Positions 1-10,779 of a stretch of DNA of 64,000 bases are shown piece after piece. Location: assembly GCA_033030425.1 (NCBI GenBank), contig JAUFSD010000013.1:1364001-1428000 (forward strand). Direction: 5' to 3'. The notes beneath the pieces were generated by a model. That model worked only from the letters and a program-made list of their open reading frames with translations, did not search any database and had not been told where the DNA came from. The translations under genes were made by a program, and so were the position numbers. Origin of the DNA: Verpa conica (taxonomy: Eukaryota > Ascomycota > Pezizomycetes > Pezizales > Morchellaceae). Position 1 is the first letter of the stretch; every line of letters begins with the position of its first letter.

Positions 1-364
1 TGATCCCGGTCTAGCGTCGTTGATAACAGTAGCTCCAGTGGGTTTATCGATTGCTGGTCTCGTTGGTTACCCCTCATCTTTAATGCCACGGTATAACCTT
101 TATCAAAGGCTTGAAAATTAATAGGGTGATACTAAACTATACTTGGAACCCGATCATTGATCCTTATACCGGGAGGGTAAAGCCATGTATTTAGCGAAGG
201 CCCTGCCAGTGGGTTTAGATATTATAGAGAATCTTCCCCTATATTCACATTCCCATTTCTACACACCTATAGTTCACCATTCGTTTAGTCGGACATTTGG
301 CATCCAGAACAGGTAACAACCTATCAATCATTCATGATATTATACTCACAAATCCTTGCATACA
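1..364. other. Intergenic DNA, nothing recognised
   Basis: AT-rich sequence with no open frame or repeat that I can support. It lies 3' of the minus-strand F-box/ankyrin gene and probably holds its 3' UTR. Confidence 0.5.
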
Positions 365-1537
365 CTAACTACTATTACCCCCTAAAAACGCCGCATCGTG
401 CCTCTTGAAGATCTCAACGACCTTCCTTGACGCGGCCGCGGGTGGATATGCTAGCTGCATCGGAGTCTTAAGATCCTTATTCAACAGCGTACTATCTGCC
501 CCCGCCTCCAACAGATCACCAACCATAGAATCATCCAAACTCTCCGCAGCATCATGCAACGGAGTCCTCCCACCCAAATCCTTCGCATTAACATCCGCAC
601 CATTTTCAATCAACAAAGCGACAAGAGCCCTATGTGCCGCCTGAGCAGTACTCTGTTTCTTGCCCATACCCCTAATGACTCTATCCCCCGTAACAAACTT
701 CTGCGTTATGTTTTCCCCATTCCGCGCCGCATAGTGTAGGGGCGTCCGTCTATACGTATCCAAAGCCATCACATTCGCACCATGCGATATAAGCAACCTG
801 AGAACCGGGACCAAATCCCTATCTTTCAGAATCGCCATGTGACAGCAATACCCCGCTATCCAGTGTACGATAGAGCGATTAGTCCTGTCCCCAAAAACCC
901 CCGCGCTGATATTCGCCTTAGCCCCGTTTTCCAACAGCATCGACACAACCGCCTCGCTCCCACCCTTGACAGCGAGGTGGAGCGGAGTAACCCCATCAAC
1001 CGTCTGTACACCGGTGTTTAACCCGTGATCCAGCAGGAACTGGACTACCCTGTCGTGGCCGTTCTCTGCCGCCACATGAAGCGCTGTTCTCCCGTCTTGG
1101 GTTTTGGCTCGGAGCGCGTTCTTGAAGGCGGCTTCTTGGCTCATCATTTGCTTCAGCACCTCCTTGCTGTCGAATTGGACCGCCATGTAGAGGGGTGTGA
1201 TGGAGTCCGAGCGCTGCTCGGCGAGATCGGCTCCTCGGCTAAGCAGCTCGGCAACGAGCCTCTCGTATCCTCTTCGGGAGGCCCAGTGTAGGACGCTTTC
1301 GTCGATTTTTAAACCCTTTGAGCTGATGCGGAGGCGCACGTGGAGTGCCAGGTCGTAGAAGAGGGGGGTTAGGAGCTCGGCGAAACGGTGGTTGACGCGG
1401 AGGAGGGAGAAGACATATTTTACGTTCTCGAGGCTTTCGCCGATGATGAGTATGAGCTCGTTCGGAAGGCTGAGTAGTGGCATGGGTGTCTCTGCCTTTG
1501 GTGTAGAGGTGTTTGTAGATGCGTTTGGGTCTGCCAT
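365..1537 (-). CDS. F-box/ankyrin-repeat protein (390 aa)
   Basis: Likely substrate-recognition subunit of an SCF-type ubiquitin ligase: the F-box would bind Skp1 and the ankyrin repeats a client. The F-box spans about residues 21-62 and carries the LPNELILIIGESL core and the RVNHRFAELLTPLFY second half. Ankyrin repeats follow from about residue 81 to near the C-terminus, with TALHVAAENGHDRVVQFLL and TPLHLAVKGGSEAVVSMLL as clear examples. It is a single exon, and the ATG at 1537 leaves a short polar leader before the F-box. The coding strand is C-rich at its 5' end and G-rich at its 3' end, as in the other members here. The client is unknown. The 460 bp upstream (1538-1998) contain no gene that I can support. 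The family call is firm, the SCF role is inference from the F-box. Confidence 0.88.
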   Translation of the reverse strand: MADPNASTNTSTPKAETPMPLLSLPNELILIIGESLENVKYVFSLLRVNHRFAELLTPLFYDLALHVRLRISSKGLKIDESVLHWASRRGYERLVAELLSRGADLAEQRSDSITPLYMAVQFDSKEVLKQMMSQEAAFKNALRAKTQDGRTALHVAAENGHDRVVQFLLDHGLNTGVQTVDGVTPLHLAVKGGSEAVVSMLLENGAKANISAGVFGDRTNRSIVHWIAGYCCHMAILKDRDLVPVLRLLISHGANVMALDTYRRTPLHYAARNGENITQKFVTGDRVIRGMGKKQSTAQAAHRALVALLIENGADVNAKDLGGRTPLHDAAESLDDSMVGDLLEAGADSTLLNKDLKTPMQLAYPPAAASRKVVEIFKRHDAAFLGGNSS

Positions 1538-1998
1538 AAACTAATGGTGTTGGTGTTGAGGTTGGTTGGCTGGGCGGGACTATCCGTTCAGGGAAGGAGG
1601 TGAGGTGCCACTCTTTGGAGCTGTGGCGGGTGGCAGCAACCAGTCCATCAGAACCCCCCTCCCCCGCATTAGAAGCGCCTTTCTGCTTTAGCGACGGTTT
1701 TCATCATAGAATGTCACTGCCGAGCTCAAGTTCCGTCCCCCTGTGGTGTAATAATTATATGCATGATTAGAAACTACTTGTATTAACGGTTACAGGGTGG
1801 ACGGATCGAGCCCTCTCCAGGGCATATAGTCCCGGTCATTAGCACCACAATTTGGGGACACGTCTGCTGAATAAGATTATTTCTTAAGAAAGCTACAAAT
1901 ATTCCTCACATGACAGGGAGTAGTTCAAAAACACTCTTCTGCAAGAAAACCATACTTTGGCTCCGCACCGATGCCGTATGAGGTTCCTAGAGCCAAAC

Positions 1999-2514
1999 CT
2001 ACTCGATAGATGTATAGCTGAGACACCATCTTTGAGAATCAGACTCTTTTTCGTTAGGTACAGCAACTACACCCAGGTATAACCTGGGTAGTATCATATC
2101 CCCACCCAGAGAGAGCGAGAGGGCAGGGTTTGCAACGCTCTGGATACGAGCAACCACAGCCGGCGGTAAGCTAATATAGGTAGGTAAGAATCCTATAACT
2201 ATATAGGAATTATGTGTGACAAACCACTCTGTCGAGATTGATTCCTCTAGCGTCCACAACTGATTATCTGGTGGCGTACTCCCCAATTCTTGAATAGTGA
2301 CATTAGTCCAATCACTAGTGGACTCCTCGCCCAAGGTCAGGGCACGCTCGGGGTGTGTGCCGTCACTCTGAAGTATAAGCATAACCTTTCCTCCTTCAAG
2401 AGATCTAACTCCCCATTGCGTTTCGGGGGCAAGGCTGACGACCACTCCACCCTCGTATACGGTGAGGGAGTTGTTATTCCCATAGTGGACTTTAGCAATA
2501 CCGTTTTCGGCCAT
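1999..2514 (-). CDS. Small beta-trefoil (ricin-B-type lectin-like) protein, 171 aa
   Basis: Single-exon cytosolic protein without a signal peptide. Two Q-x-W type motifs, DNQLWTLE near residue 85 and DSQRWCLSY near residue 162, and a stretch reading ARIQSVANPALSLSLGG match the repeating pattern of carbohydrate-binding beta-trefoil (R-type lectin) domains. There is no enzymatic domain, so this would be only a binding module. Such small lectin-like proteins are common in fungi, where sugar binding in defence or storage is proposed. The sugar ligand cannot be read from the sequence. The 455 bp between its ATG and the MYND gene's stop hold no supported gene and include CACGTG at about 2661. The fold call rests on weak motifs; an unrelated beta-rich protein is the alternative. 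Confidence 0.55.
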   Translation of the reverse strand: MAENGIAKVHYGNNNSLTVYEGGVVVSLAPETQWGVRSLEGGKVMLILQSDGTHPERALTLGEESTSDWTNVTIQELGSTPPDNQLWTLEESISTEWFVTHNSYIVIGFLPTYISLPPAVVARIQSVANPALSLSLGGDMILPRLYLGVVAVPNEKESDSQRWCLSYTSIE

Positions 2515-2969
2515 CTATAGTAGAGTTGAATTAGAGCGTAGGTAGGTAGGAGTTTAGGGTTTCATACTTTCGGTAGGAATTGTGTTTGTGTTTTTGTTTA
2601 ATGAATTGCGATTGAATGAGGTAATGGTGAAATAACCGGTTGCAACAATAAGCTGTCACACCACGTGACAGGTTTAAAGTAACCACTTCACATAGGGTAG
2701 CTCGGAGTTTTCCGGGGTAGCTCTGCAAACAGCGTGACATACATAGAAATAGAAAGAAATAAAAAGAGCTCCTTCCCAAAAGTACATCTCTGCCGATAGT
2801 CGAACGCTAGGGATTGAACTAAAAGTGTTATAAAGATTTGTTTCAACTAATAACATATAGAAACCATATAAATGATATGGGACGCTGGTGAAATAAATAA
2901 TATTACAGCATCAAATCGTTTTTGTAAACCCCAACAAATACCTGAGGGTTCCCCAGTAAATCACTATCC

Positions 2970-3742
2970 TTAAAAGTTAAACCAGTCATCAAAACGTTCC
3001 CAGTTTTTTTCAGTGAACCATGACAAAGTTTTGAAAACCCGGCATTGCGACTTATGACCTCCCTTCCAAGATTTTTCTTGGCATTCCTATGAGGGTAATA
3101 TTATCAACATCTACTAAATATAAAGCCCTATAGGATAGGTTGTATACTTACCCTCCCGCAATAATGCATTATCTGGCACCGAGCGCAGAGAGAAAGTTTT
3201 TTCTCGGCAGTCGACCCCTTTCCACAGCCAGCACACTTCTTCTGGGTGTCTTCCGAGAAAATAACATCGTTTGCAGCAAGGAGCGTATCAAGTGAGTACG
3301 GCAGAACCTTCATCCCTGGGTGTTAACTACCGACCTATACAAACCATAACACTAGCAAAAGACTAGAACATACCTTGACAGACTTCATACTCTCGATCCT
3401 AAACCCCTCGCCCCCAAACGTGAAATACCGCTGCTGGGGGTACAAAATAACGAGGGTGTAACCTTCTTTACAACTGCTCAAGATTGATTGCCCGCGGTCA
3501 TCGGTATTGAAATTAACAAGAGCCTCATTACCCTCCATGTCACGAACAGTCATCCGAAGCCGAACAAAGAGCATGTTGAAATCTTTGATCTCGCCGAGGA
3601 AACACCAGTGGCGACGGGGAGTATAGTTGAAGCCGTTGTCGGTTTCGTAGTATTCCTCTGGGATGTCATCTTCGTTGGCGATTTCAGAGAACGGCGGGAA
3701 TGTGGTTTGGTCGCGGAGGTTTGAGCCGGCGCCTAGTGTCAT
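2970..3742 (-). CDS. MYND zinc-finger protein, three exons (213 aa)
   Basis: Exons (minus strand): 3742-3374, 3307-3152, 3086-2970; introns of 66 and 65 nt start GTATGT and GTAAGT and all joins are phase 0. The join rebuilds a complete MYND finger: CAGCGKG, then LCARCQIMHYCGR in exon 2, then ECQEKSWKGGHKSQC in exon 3, giving the full set of Cys/His zinc ligands. The finger lies about residues 145-190 and is followed by a short Trp-rich tail (WERFDDWFNF). Residues 1-123 form the upstream domain often seen in small fungal MYND proteins, ending ESMKSVK and continuing VLPYSLDTLL in exon 2. MYND fingers usually mediate protein-protein contacts. I chose the ATG at 3742 (MTLGAGS); an in-frame ATG at 3889 would add 49 residues that look like translated leader. 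The specific role is unknown. Confidence 0.75.
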
Positions 3743-5311
3743 TTTTAGTTTAGAGATGAGGATAGCTGTGAAGGTTGTGTGAGGGTTGTGCGAAGCAGTG
3801 GGTACGTTTGTCTGCTGGGGGTTGATTAAGGGTGGGAAATTTAAATAGTAGAACGTCTCGTAGTATAGCGTGAGTAAACTCGCAAACACTATTGATAACT
3901 GCTGTATTTACATAAGTTAATTTTTTTATATGATGTTAATACTGGCCTATCAACCTGGAGGCCTAACTACCTGGGGGCGTCTGTGCTGATTGGTTATATA
4001 ATCCAGTGGTTGCCTTAAACATTACCTTGGAAGGGAGCAATTTTGTTGGTCGGATTACACATTCACACTTCTTGTTACCAGTCATAGTGTCTGGTTTATT
4101 TAAAACCGTATGAAGAGGTAATCGGGGTTGGAACCAATATCTAAGACAATAGTTAAGCTATACTTTAAATAATCGCTATCGGTACTTTGGCATTCTAAAC
4201 TCTCTCCCGTAGCTAGTATCTATTAATATGATAATCCTATTAGTAAACCGGGTATACTACTTGGTTTCATTGGCATGGCTATGAGCTTCAAGCGGTATTG
4301 TATTTAGCTGGTAAATAATCTATCATGCATATGCGTACTTCAGAAACCAGGCACTTTGTCAGTAGAAGGAAGTATCGAAATTGATTTTCCGATATGCTAA
4401 ACTCTCAGAAGTGAGAAAACTGTAACAAAGAACTATCTGACAAAGGTCCACATATCTATAATAAATTTAGTATCCCATGGACCGTTACCCTCTTAGGGAG
4501 AGATTTGTCTCGGTTCTCCTAGCTAACAAGCCGAGCACTTTAAATAACACCCAAAAAATCGGATTAATTTACCGCTATGTCTATTGACTTCAGAGAACAT
4601 ATTAATATCAATCACCCCCTAATAAAAGACAAAATGTTCAGATATTTTTAAATAGTTACTGGGCTTGGCGTATTTTTTAGATCTAGGATTTTTTGTAGTT
4701 TTACTCTAACTCTCTAATATATAATATGAGATAGAAATTTAGGGCTAGCTGGATTATATTTTCCACTACTTAATAGAGATATGTAAGAAGTAAATTTAAT
4801 TTTCTTTGCTATTTTGTAGCCCCTAGCGCAGAGAGCATGGTTTATAGGGCTAAAACTACTACCTTTGATCTTGGGGCTCAGCAACCTCTTGGCAACCACG
4901 AAATTTAACTCAAATGTTATTATGGGGCGCCCTCTCTTGAAACTACTCTTGCAACACATGGAATGGCTTTAAATTCGATTTCAGAAAGCAAAAAATAGCT
5001 TGCCCACTTAGTCTTATGCCTATACCCTTTAATGGGTTGTTATTGGGGTGGTTCGGCTTATATCTTGGGTAGGACATGAGAGGCGCCGGGTTCTATAGCT
5101 CGGACGGTAACGGTCCATGAGATAGATTAAAATAAACCCATTGGACGTTAGCGTTGCTAGCCGATTGGTTGTACCTTGACCCCGCAGCGTGCTGCGCGGC
5201 AATGCAACCGGCTGAGTATCGATTGCCCAACCATAAACTATATAAATGACAGCCGCTTCTAAGGTTCCAGCAACGCAACGACTGTTGGATAGCAAGTCTA
5301 CACTCACCAAC
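3743..5311. other. AT-rich intergenic region
   Basis: Contains the MYND gene's upstream region and only short open frames without family features, the longest being 81 codons at 4714-4959 on the minus strand. I see no convincing gene. Confidence 0.5.
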
Positions 5312-5384
5312 GGACCGGTGGCTCAATGGTTAGAGCGCCTATCCCGGAATGAGGAGGTTCTAGGTTCAAGTCCTAGCCGATCCA
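5312..5384 (+). tRNA. tRNA gene or tRNA-like pseudogene (anticodon uncertain)
   Basis: A 73-nt cloverleaf can be drawn. The 7-bp acceptor stem has one C-A mismatch, the 4-bp D stem is perfect (GCTC/GAGC), the variable loop has 5 nt and the T stem is perfect (CTAGG/CCTAG) with loop TTCAAGT. A-box (GGCTCAATGG) and B-box (GGTTCAAGTCC) promoters are present and a TTTT terminator begins at 5386. The anticodon arm is poor: CCTAT against TGAGG gives only three pairs, and the loop CCCGGAA has C instead of the universal T at position 33. Read literally the anticodon is CGG (Pro), but the body resembles Arg tRNAs with CCG shifted by one base. A decayed tRNA or the head of a SINE is as likely as a working gene. 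Confidence 0.55.
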
Positions 5385-5873
5385 CTTTTCTGCTTTCAAC
5401 AACGACCAGCTGCAGGTGATGCACCAAAACGTATCAGAATGATTAAACAAACCCTAGGTGCCAGATACGCGGGGTAATGGGAATGAGGCTGACGCGAGGG
5501 TCTTCGGCCCCAACCTGAACAATCCTACCCCATCCTCAGCCCTGAGCCTTAACAAAAATCCCACCCAACCCCCAACCAAGAGACAGAAGAATTATCAATC
5601 GGCAATATCACCGCAATCATCTATAGTACTTTCTCTATACAGCAGAATATAGCTCAGTAGGAGGCCCGCGTGCGAGGTTCATAAACGGAGCCGGGGGTTT
5701 TCTCGCCTCATTGATTAGCGTGAGTGTTTTTGGTAAAGGAGAGGAGGAGGATTTTCCCATATAACTTCATATATAGGATTATATATCAGGAGCTTATACC
5801 GTACTCATTTGTATAGTACCATCTCCCCGGCACCGGAATATATAGATAATCCTACTACGGGACTACCACGCCA
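5385..5873. other. Upstream region of the kinase/ankyrin gene
   Basis: No gene supported. A second A-box-like string (TAGCTCAGTAGG) lies at about 5649 with only a weak B-box (GGTTCATAAAC) after it, so a further decayed tRNA-derived sequence is possible. TA-rich tracts at 5757-5850 may serve as promoter for the gene starting at 5874. Confidence 0.35.
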
Positions 5874-8800
5874 ATGGCGCAGCAGCCTCCGGGGGCTCGG
5901 AATGCCCCGCATAGCGGTGAATCTAGGCAACGAGCGGAAGCGGCATTAACTAGAAAGTTCAATGAATATAAGCTCGAGACAGAATTTCACGATGACCACG
6001 TCGTGCACAGGACGCATGGCTGGGAGCTGTCGACTAGGCTATGGGAGGAATCAACATGGGTGCGGGAAAAGGTGGTTGGTACGGGAGCGTTTGGGAGCGT
6101 TTGGCTTCATAGGAAGAAAGGGGAGCGCGGCGAGCAAGGGGGACAACTGAGAGCTGTCAAGATATTACCTCGAAATCATTTACCAACTGCGCACCTCTCT
6201 CAAGAAGTACTAGCTTTGATTAAATTGAAGGATGTAAGTCTTTAGATCTTCTTTGAATACGTGCCTTAGGAGGTAAAATGCTAATAGTAGGTTGGTGTCT
6301 AGTATGATCATCTATTCGTAAAGTTTCTCGGTTGGTACGAGAACGTGGACAACATATTCCTGACGATGGAGTACATAGAGTATGGAGATTTGAGCAAATA
6401 CATACTTCAAGAAGTGAAGTCACAAATTTGTGTCAAAGAGATCACTAGGCAAATTCTAGAAGGGCTCGAGGTCCTCCACGAAAAGGATATTTTTCATCGG
6501 GATTTAAAGCCCCAGGTTAGATTCCCATTAGCTTTAGCTTCAACATATAGATGTGTGAAGAGAGGGCTATCCCTTCTGTCAATCCGTCCTAAACTTATCA
6601 TAATTGATGCGGATGCTAAGACAGCGGATAGAATATCCTTATCGCTTCTTTAGACCCTATTTGGGTCAAAATTACTGACTTCGGTATAGCGAAGAGGGCA
6701 AAAGGCACGATCGTACGAACGGCGTGTGGAACAGAGGGCTATATTGCTCCTGAGCTGCAAGGACTTCTCCCTCGGAACTTTAGCGCGCGGATGTTGCTCG
6801 GTTCTGCGCTCGATATCTGGTCCTTAGGCTCTCTATTGTACGAGCTTTTAACCTGCCAAACACCGTTTGCTAGCTCTTATGAAGACCCAGACCCAGACCC
6901 AGACTCAGACTCAGACTCAGACTCAGAGACAGACGTGCAGTTACAACTAGGGTGTGACGTAGAGTTACTCAAGAATTACTGCCACGGAAATATCCAGTTC
7001 CCAGTCAGGCGCTTGCTGGAGTCACAAGTGGATGAGGAAGGGATAGCTTTTGTCAAGAGCCTATTAGCCCCAAATCCGAAAGAACGACCAACTGCGACCA
7101 ACACCCTAAAGAGTCCATGGTTGAAAGGATATACGAGTTGTTGGTTCGAAGAATTGAGAGACGAATTTTCACACTTAGGGGTCAATCTAGGCGCTAAAGT
7201 CATATGGATGAGACAGGCCTATAGAGAAGATATCCTACGGTTTTTGCCTAAGGTGGATGTTCAATCTCTACTCCTAGAGGCCACGAAGAAGGGCTATAGC
7301 TTAGCTGTTTCAAAGATCTTAGAGTCCCCGAGTCGCGAATCAATAGACATCGTTACTATGCGGAGGTTATTTCAAGTAGCTACCGAAGCTGAGAAGCATG
7401 GTGTAATAAAGGTGCTATTGTTTAAGAAGTTCGATTTTGATCCTTGCATCGATAGCCATGCGGTAATCAAATGGGCGGTGAGCGCAGGTCGCAAGTGGGC
7501 TGAGTTACTCTTAGAAGAATGGACGAATACTACAACCAGCATCGACTATAATAAGATATTTCTTGAGGCTATCATATCAGGAGACGCCGATGTGACAAAG
7601 TTATTCGTAGGTAGATTTGGTATCTGCAACTTAGCATTACAGACAGCAGCTAAGCACAGGCATATCAACATCATCAAGCTCCTGCTGGACAATAAAGCCG
7701 ACGTGGATGGGAATGATCCCAACGGCAGAACACCCTTGTGGATGGCAGCTAAGAGTGGGCATGCCGATATCGTCAATATCCTGCTGGAAAATAAGGCCGA
7801 CGTGAATAAGGAGGGGCCCGATGGAAAAACACCCTTACAGGTGGCAGTTGAAGGCAGGAATATCGACACTATCAACCTCCTGTTGGCAAATGAGGCCGAC
7901 GTGAATAAAGAAGGATCCGGTGGGAAAACACCCTTACAGGTGGCAGTTGAAGGCAGGCATATCGACACTATCAACCACCTCCTGGAAAATAAGGCCGACG
8001 TGGATAAGGAAGGGTCCGGCGGCGAGACACCCTTGCAGTGGGCGGCTAGGGGTGGGCATATCGACATCGTCAAGCTCCTGCTAGTAAATAAGGCCGACGT
8101 GAATAAGAAAGGTTTAGATGGAAAAACACCCTTACATGTGGCATTTGAGGGTGGGCATATCGACATCATCAACCTCCTCATGGAAAATAAGGCCGACGTG
8201 GATGAGGAAGGGCCCGGCGGCGAGACACTCTTGCAGTGGGCAGCTGGGTATGGGCATATCGACATCATCAAGTTCCTGCTGGTAAATAATGCCGACATGA
8301 ATAAGGGAGGATCCGATGGAAAAACACCCTTACATGTGGCATTTGAGGGCTGGCATATCGACATCAACTACATCCTGGATAATATGGCCGACGTGGATAA
8401 GGAAGGGTCCGGCGGCGAGACACTCTTGCAGTGGGCAGCTAGGTACGGGTATACCGACATCGTCAATCTCCTGCTGGTAAATAGAGCCAACGTGAATAAA
8501 GAAGGATCCGATGGAAAAACACCCTTACATGTGGCAGTTGAGGGCGGCCATATCGACATCATTAACCTCCTCCTGAAAAATAAGGCCGACGTGGATGAGG
8601 AAAGACCCGACGGCGAGACACCCTTGCAGTGGGCAGCTAGAGGTGGGCATATCGACATCGTCAATCTCCTGCTAGTAAATAAAGCCGACGTGAATCAGAA
8701 AGGGTTCAATGGAAAAACACCCTTACATGCGGCATTTGAGGGTAGGCATATCGACATCATCAACCTCCTCCTGGAAAATAAGGCCGACGTAGATAGGAAA

Positions 8801-9859
8801 GGGCCCGGCGGCGAGACACTCTTGCAGTGGGCAGCTAGGGGTGGGCATATCGACATCGCCAAGTTCCTGTTGGTAAATAAGGCCGACGTGAATAAGAAAG
8901 GGTTCAATGGAAAAACACCCTTACATGCGGCAGTTGAAGGCGGGCATATCGACATCATCAACCTCCTCCTGGAAAATAAGGCCGAGGTGGATCAGGAAAG
9001 ACCCGAGGGCGAGACACCCTTGCAGTGGGCAGCTAGAGGTGGGCATATCGACATCGTCAATCTCCTGTTGGTAAACGAAGCCGACGTGAATAAGAAAGGG
9101 CCCGGCGGCAGGACATTCCTACAGTGGGCAGCTAGGGGTGGGTATATTGAGACCGTTAAACTCCTTCTACACAAAAAGGTCAATGTCAATGTGAAAAGGT
9201 CCATCTACCAGACAGCCTTGCAAGAAGCAGTTAGTGGTAGACATATCGATATCGTTACGCTGTTATTAGACTACAAGGCCGATGTGAATGCAAGAGCGTT
9301 TGGCGGCGGAACAGCCTTACAAGCGGCAGCTGAGAATGGAGATTTCGATATTGTCAAGCTTCTGCTGGAAAACAAGGCTGATGTGAATGCCCTCCCAGCC
9401 TGGCCCAATCATCTAACAGCCTTGCAAGCGGCGGTTGAGGGTGGTCATACCAAAATTGTCAAGCTTCTACTGGACTTCGAGGCCGACGTGGATGCTCCTC
9501 CAATATTGCCTAATCGTCTGACAGCCACACAAGCAGCGCTCAAGGGTGGGAATTTCGAAATCTTTAAGCTCCTATCGGACAACAATCTCTCTACAGTAGG
9601 CGGGGGGGATCGAGCAGCCTTGAGAGCTGTAGCTAATGACATATATATTGACACCTCCAAGCTCGTGTCAAAAAATGGAGCTGGTTTGAATGCTTATTCA
9701 CCATTTCCCGAGTTGTACCCCGCCTTAGACACTAGCAAAAACTTGAAGTTTAAACAGTCCCTTCAAGACGCAAATACTTTTGTGTCAAAAAAGGGGCGCC
9801 AGAGATATAAAATGGTGAGACTCAAGAATAGCCTTCTGATGTTTGATATACTTTACTAA
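5874..9859 (+). CDS. Protein kinase/ankyrin-repeat fusion protein (about 1265 aa)
   Basis: Exons 5874-6233, 6303-6515 and 6632-9859, phase 0 throughout. Introns are 69 and 116 nt; their donors are GTAAGT and a weaker GTTAGA. Joining them restores a whole Ser/Thr kinase: glycine loop GTGAFGSV (69-76), AVK lysine (K96), HRDLKPQN (D187, with exon 3 beginning at the N), DFG (D207) and APE-type motif IAPE (229-232). All catalytic residues are present. Activation-loop spacing and the WSLGSLLYELLTC helix suggest a CAMK-like kinase. A run of Asp-Pro/Asp-Ser (276-289) sits inside the C-lobe. About 20 ankyrin repeats follow from about residue 523, including six near-identical 66-residue dyads at 622-1016. 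The tail after about 1215 is not recognised. Kinase output controlled by an ankyrin-sensed ligand is inference. No nucleotide-binding domain is present. Confidence 0.85.
6884..6925 (+). repeat. Coding hexanucleotide repeat (GACCCA)3(GACTCA)4
   Basis: Seven in-frame hexamers encode alternating Asp-Pro and then Asp-Ser, in a loop of the kinase C-lobe. Copy number is likely to vary between strains. Confidence 0.9.
7922..9106 (+). repeat. Six tandem 198-bp coding units (ankyrin dyads)
   Basis: Each unit encodes a K-type repeat (GKTPLHVAFEGGHIDI..) followed by an E-type repeat (GETPLQWAARGGHIDI..), 33 residues each. Identity between units is high at DNA level, in both coding and silent positions. 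The third unit is 3 bp short in its K-type repeat. Alternation of the two types shows the amplified unit was a pair, not one ankyrin repeat. Confidence 0.92.
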
Positions 9860-10779
9860 ACCATAAGCAAGACAATACGAACCCACCTTTTCTCAGCCTC
9901 TTTGTCACATACCTTTCTTCAATTAATGAGGGGAAAAAACAAAAAACGTACCTTTCTTCCCTAACGCGTAGCTCCTTTGTCTACTCTCCTTCTCCTTCCT
10001 ACCTCTCAATTCGGATGGACCATATTAGTTCGTTTTCTTTTGTCGAGACCTTGGTGGTTATCACAGAATTCTCTACTATTAGTACTACTGGGTTTAGAAG
10101 TCAATTTCTGCGTTTTCTTTTTCCTTTTTCCTTAGTAGCTATTCGTCCTATTCACCTCCCTCGCTCCCTTATTTCTATTTAATTTTATATTTCATAGCTA
10201 CTTAACCCTCTTTCTTTTTCCTAGCGAATAGTGGTGGGCGGTACTTCTCAGACTGCTAGTGGAACTTTACTTCTTGATCTATCTATGTACTTGACCCAGC
10301 TCCCACAAATATACCCCCCGGAAAGTAGGGCTAGTTCTCAGTGTAAAACTTCTTCATGCTGGAAAACTTTCTAATATTTGTACTCCCTAGTATCCAGATA
10401 TAAGCTCTATTCACTTAGTACCATATATTAGTCCCTACTGTTAACCAGATAATAGAGAATACAGATATACGGCTTGATTGATTGATCTTCTCGTAGGTGC
10501 TTAGCACCCCTCTATATTAGTTTTGTGGCAGAAATAACCAAACACACCAAAAACAGCTAAAATAACCACTCTTCGCTTAGTAGTCCATAACATAATTCTG
10601 TCCTAAATACAATAACATTACAGCTGAGAGTCAGAAGTATCAATTATTATATCTAACAGAGAGATTCTTTTTAAAAAAAACAATAGATAATTGTGTTTGT
10701 GGGAGATATTCTAGTTCTGCGGTAGTAATTGGAATCAGGCCTAAAAGCCAAATCCACAAATTTCAAATCAACACGTGCC
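9860..10779. other. AT-rich intergenic region
   Basis: 3' flank of the kinase/ankyrin gene; pyrimidine-rich to about 10,250, then AT-rich. No gene recognised. Confidence 0.5.

Noticed and set aside
4714..4959. 81-codon minus-strand frame
   Set aside because: AT-rich, no signal peptide or domain, no neighbouring exon that extends it.
7922..9106. Regular spaced repeats that might suggest a CRISPR array
   Set aside because: The 198-bp units are fully coding with no distinct spacers, and the genome is eukaryotic.
7546..9204. Long minus-strand open frames opposite the ankyrin repeats, rich in SICPP and TSALF repeats
   Set aside because: They are mirror frames of the tandem ankyrin DNA; periodicity comes from the plus-strand repeats and no independent family feature is seen.
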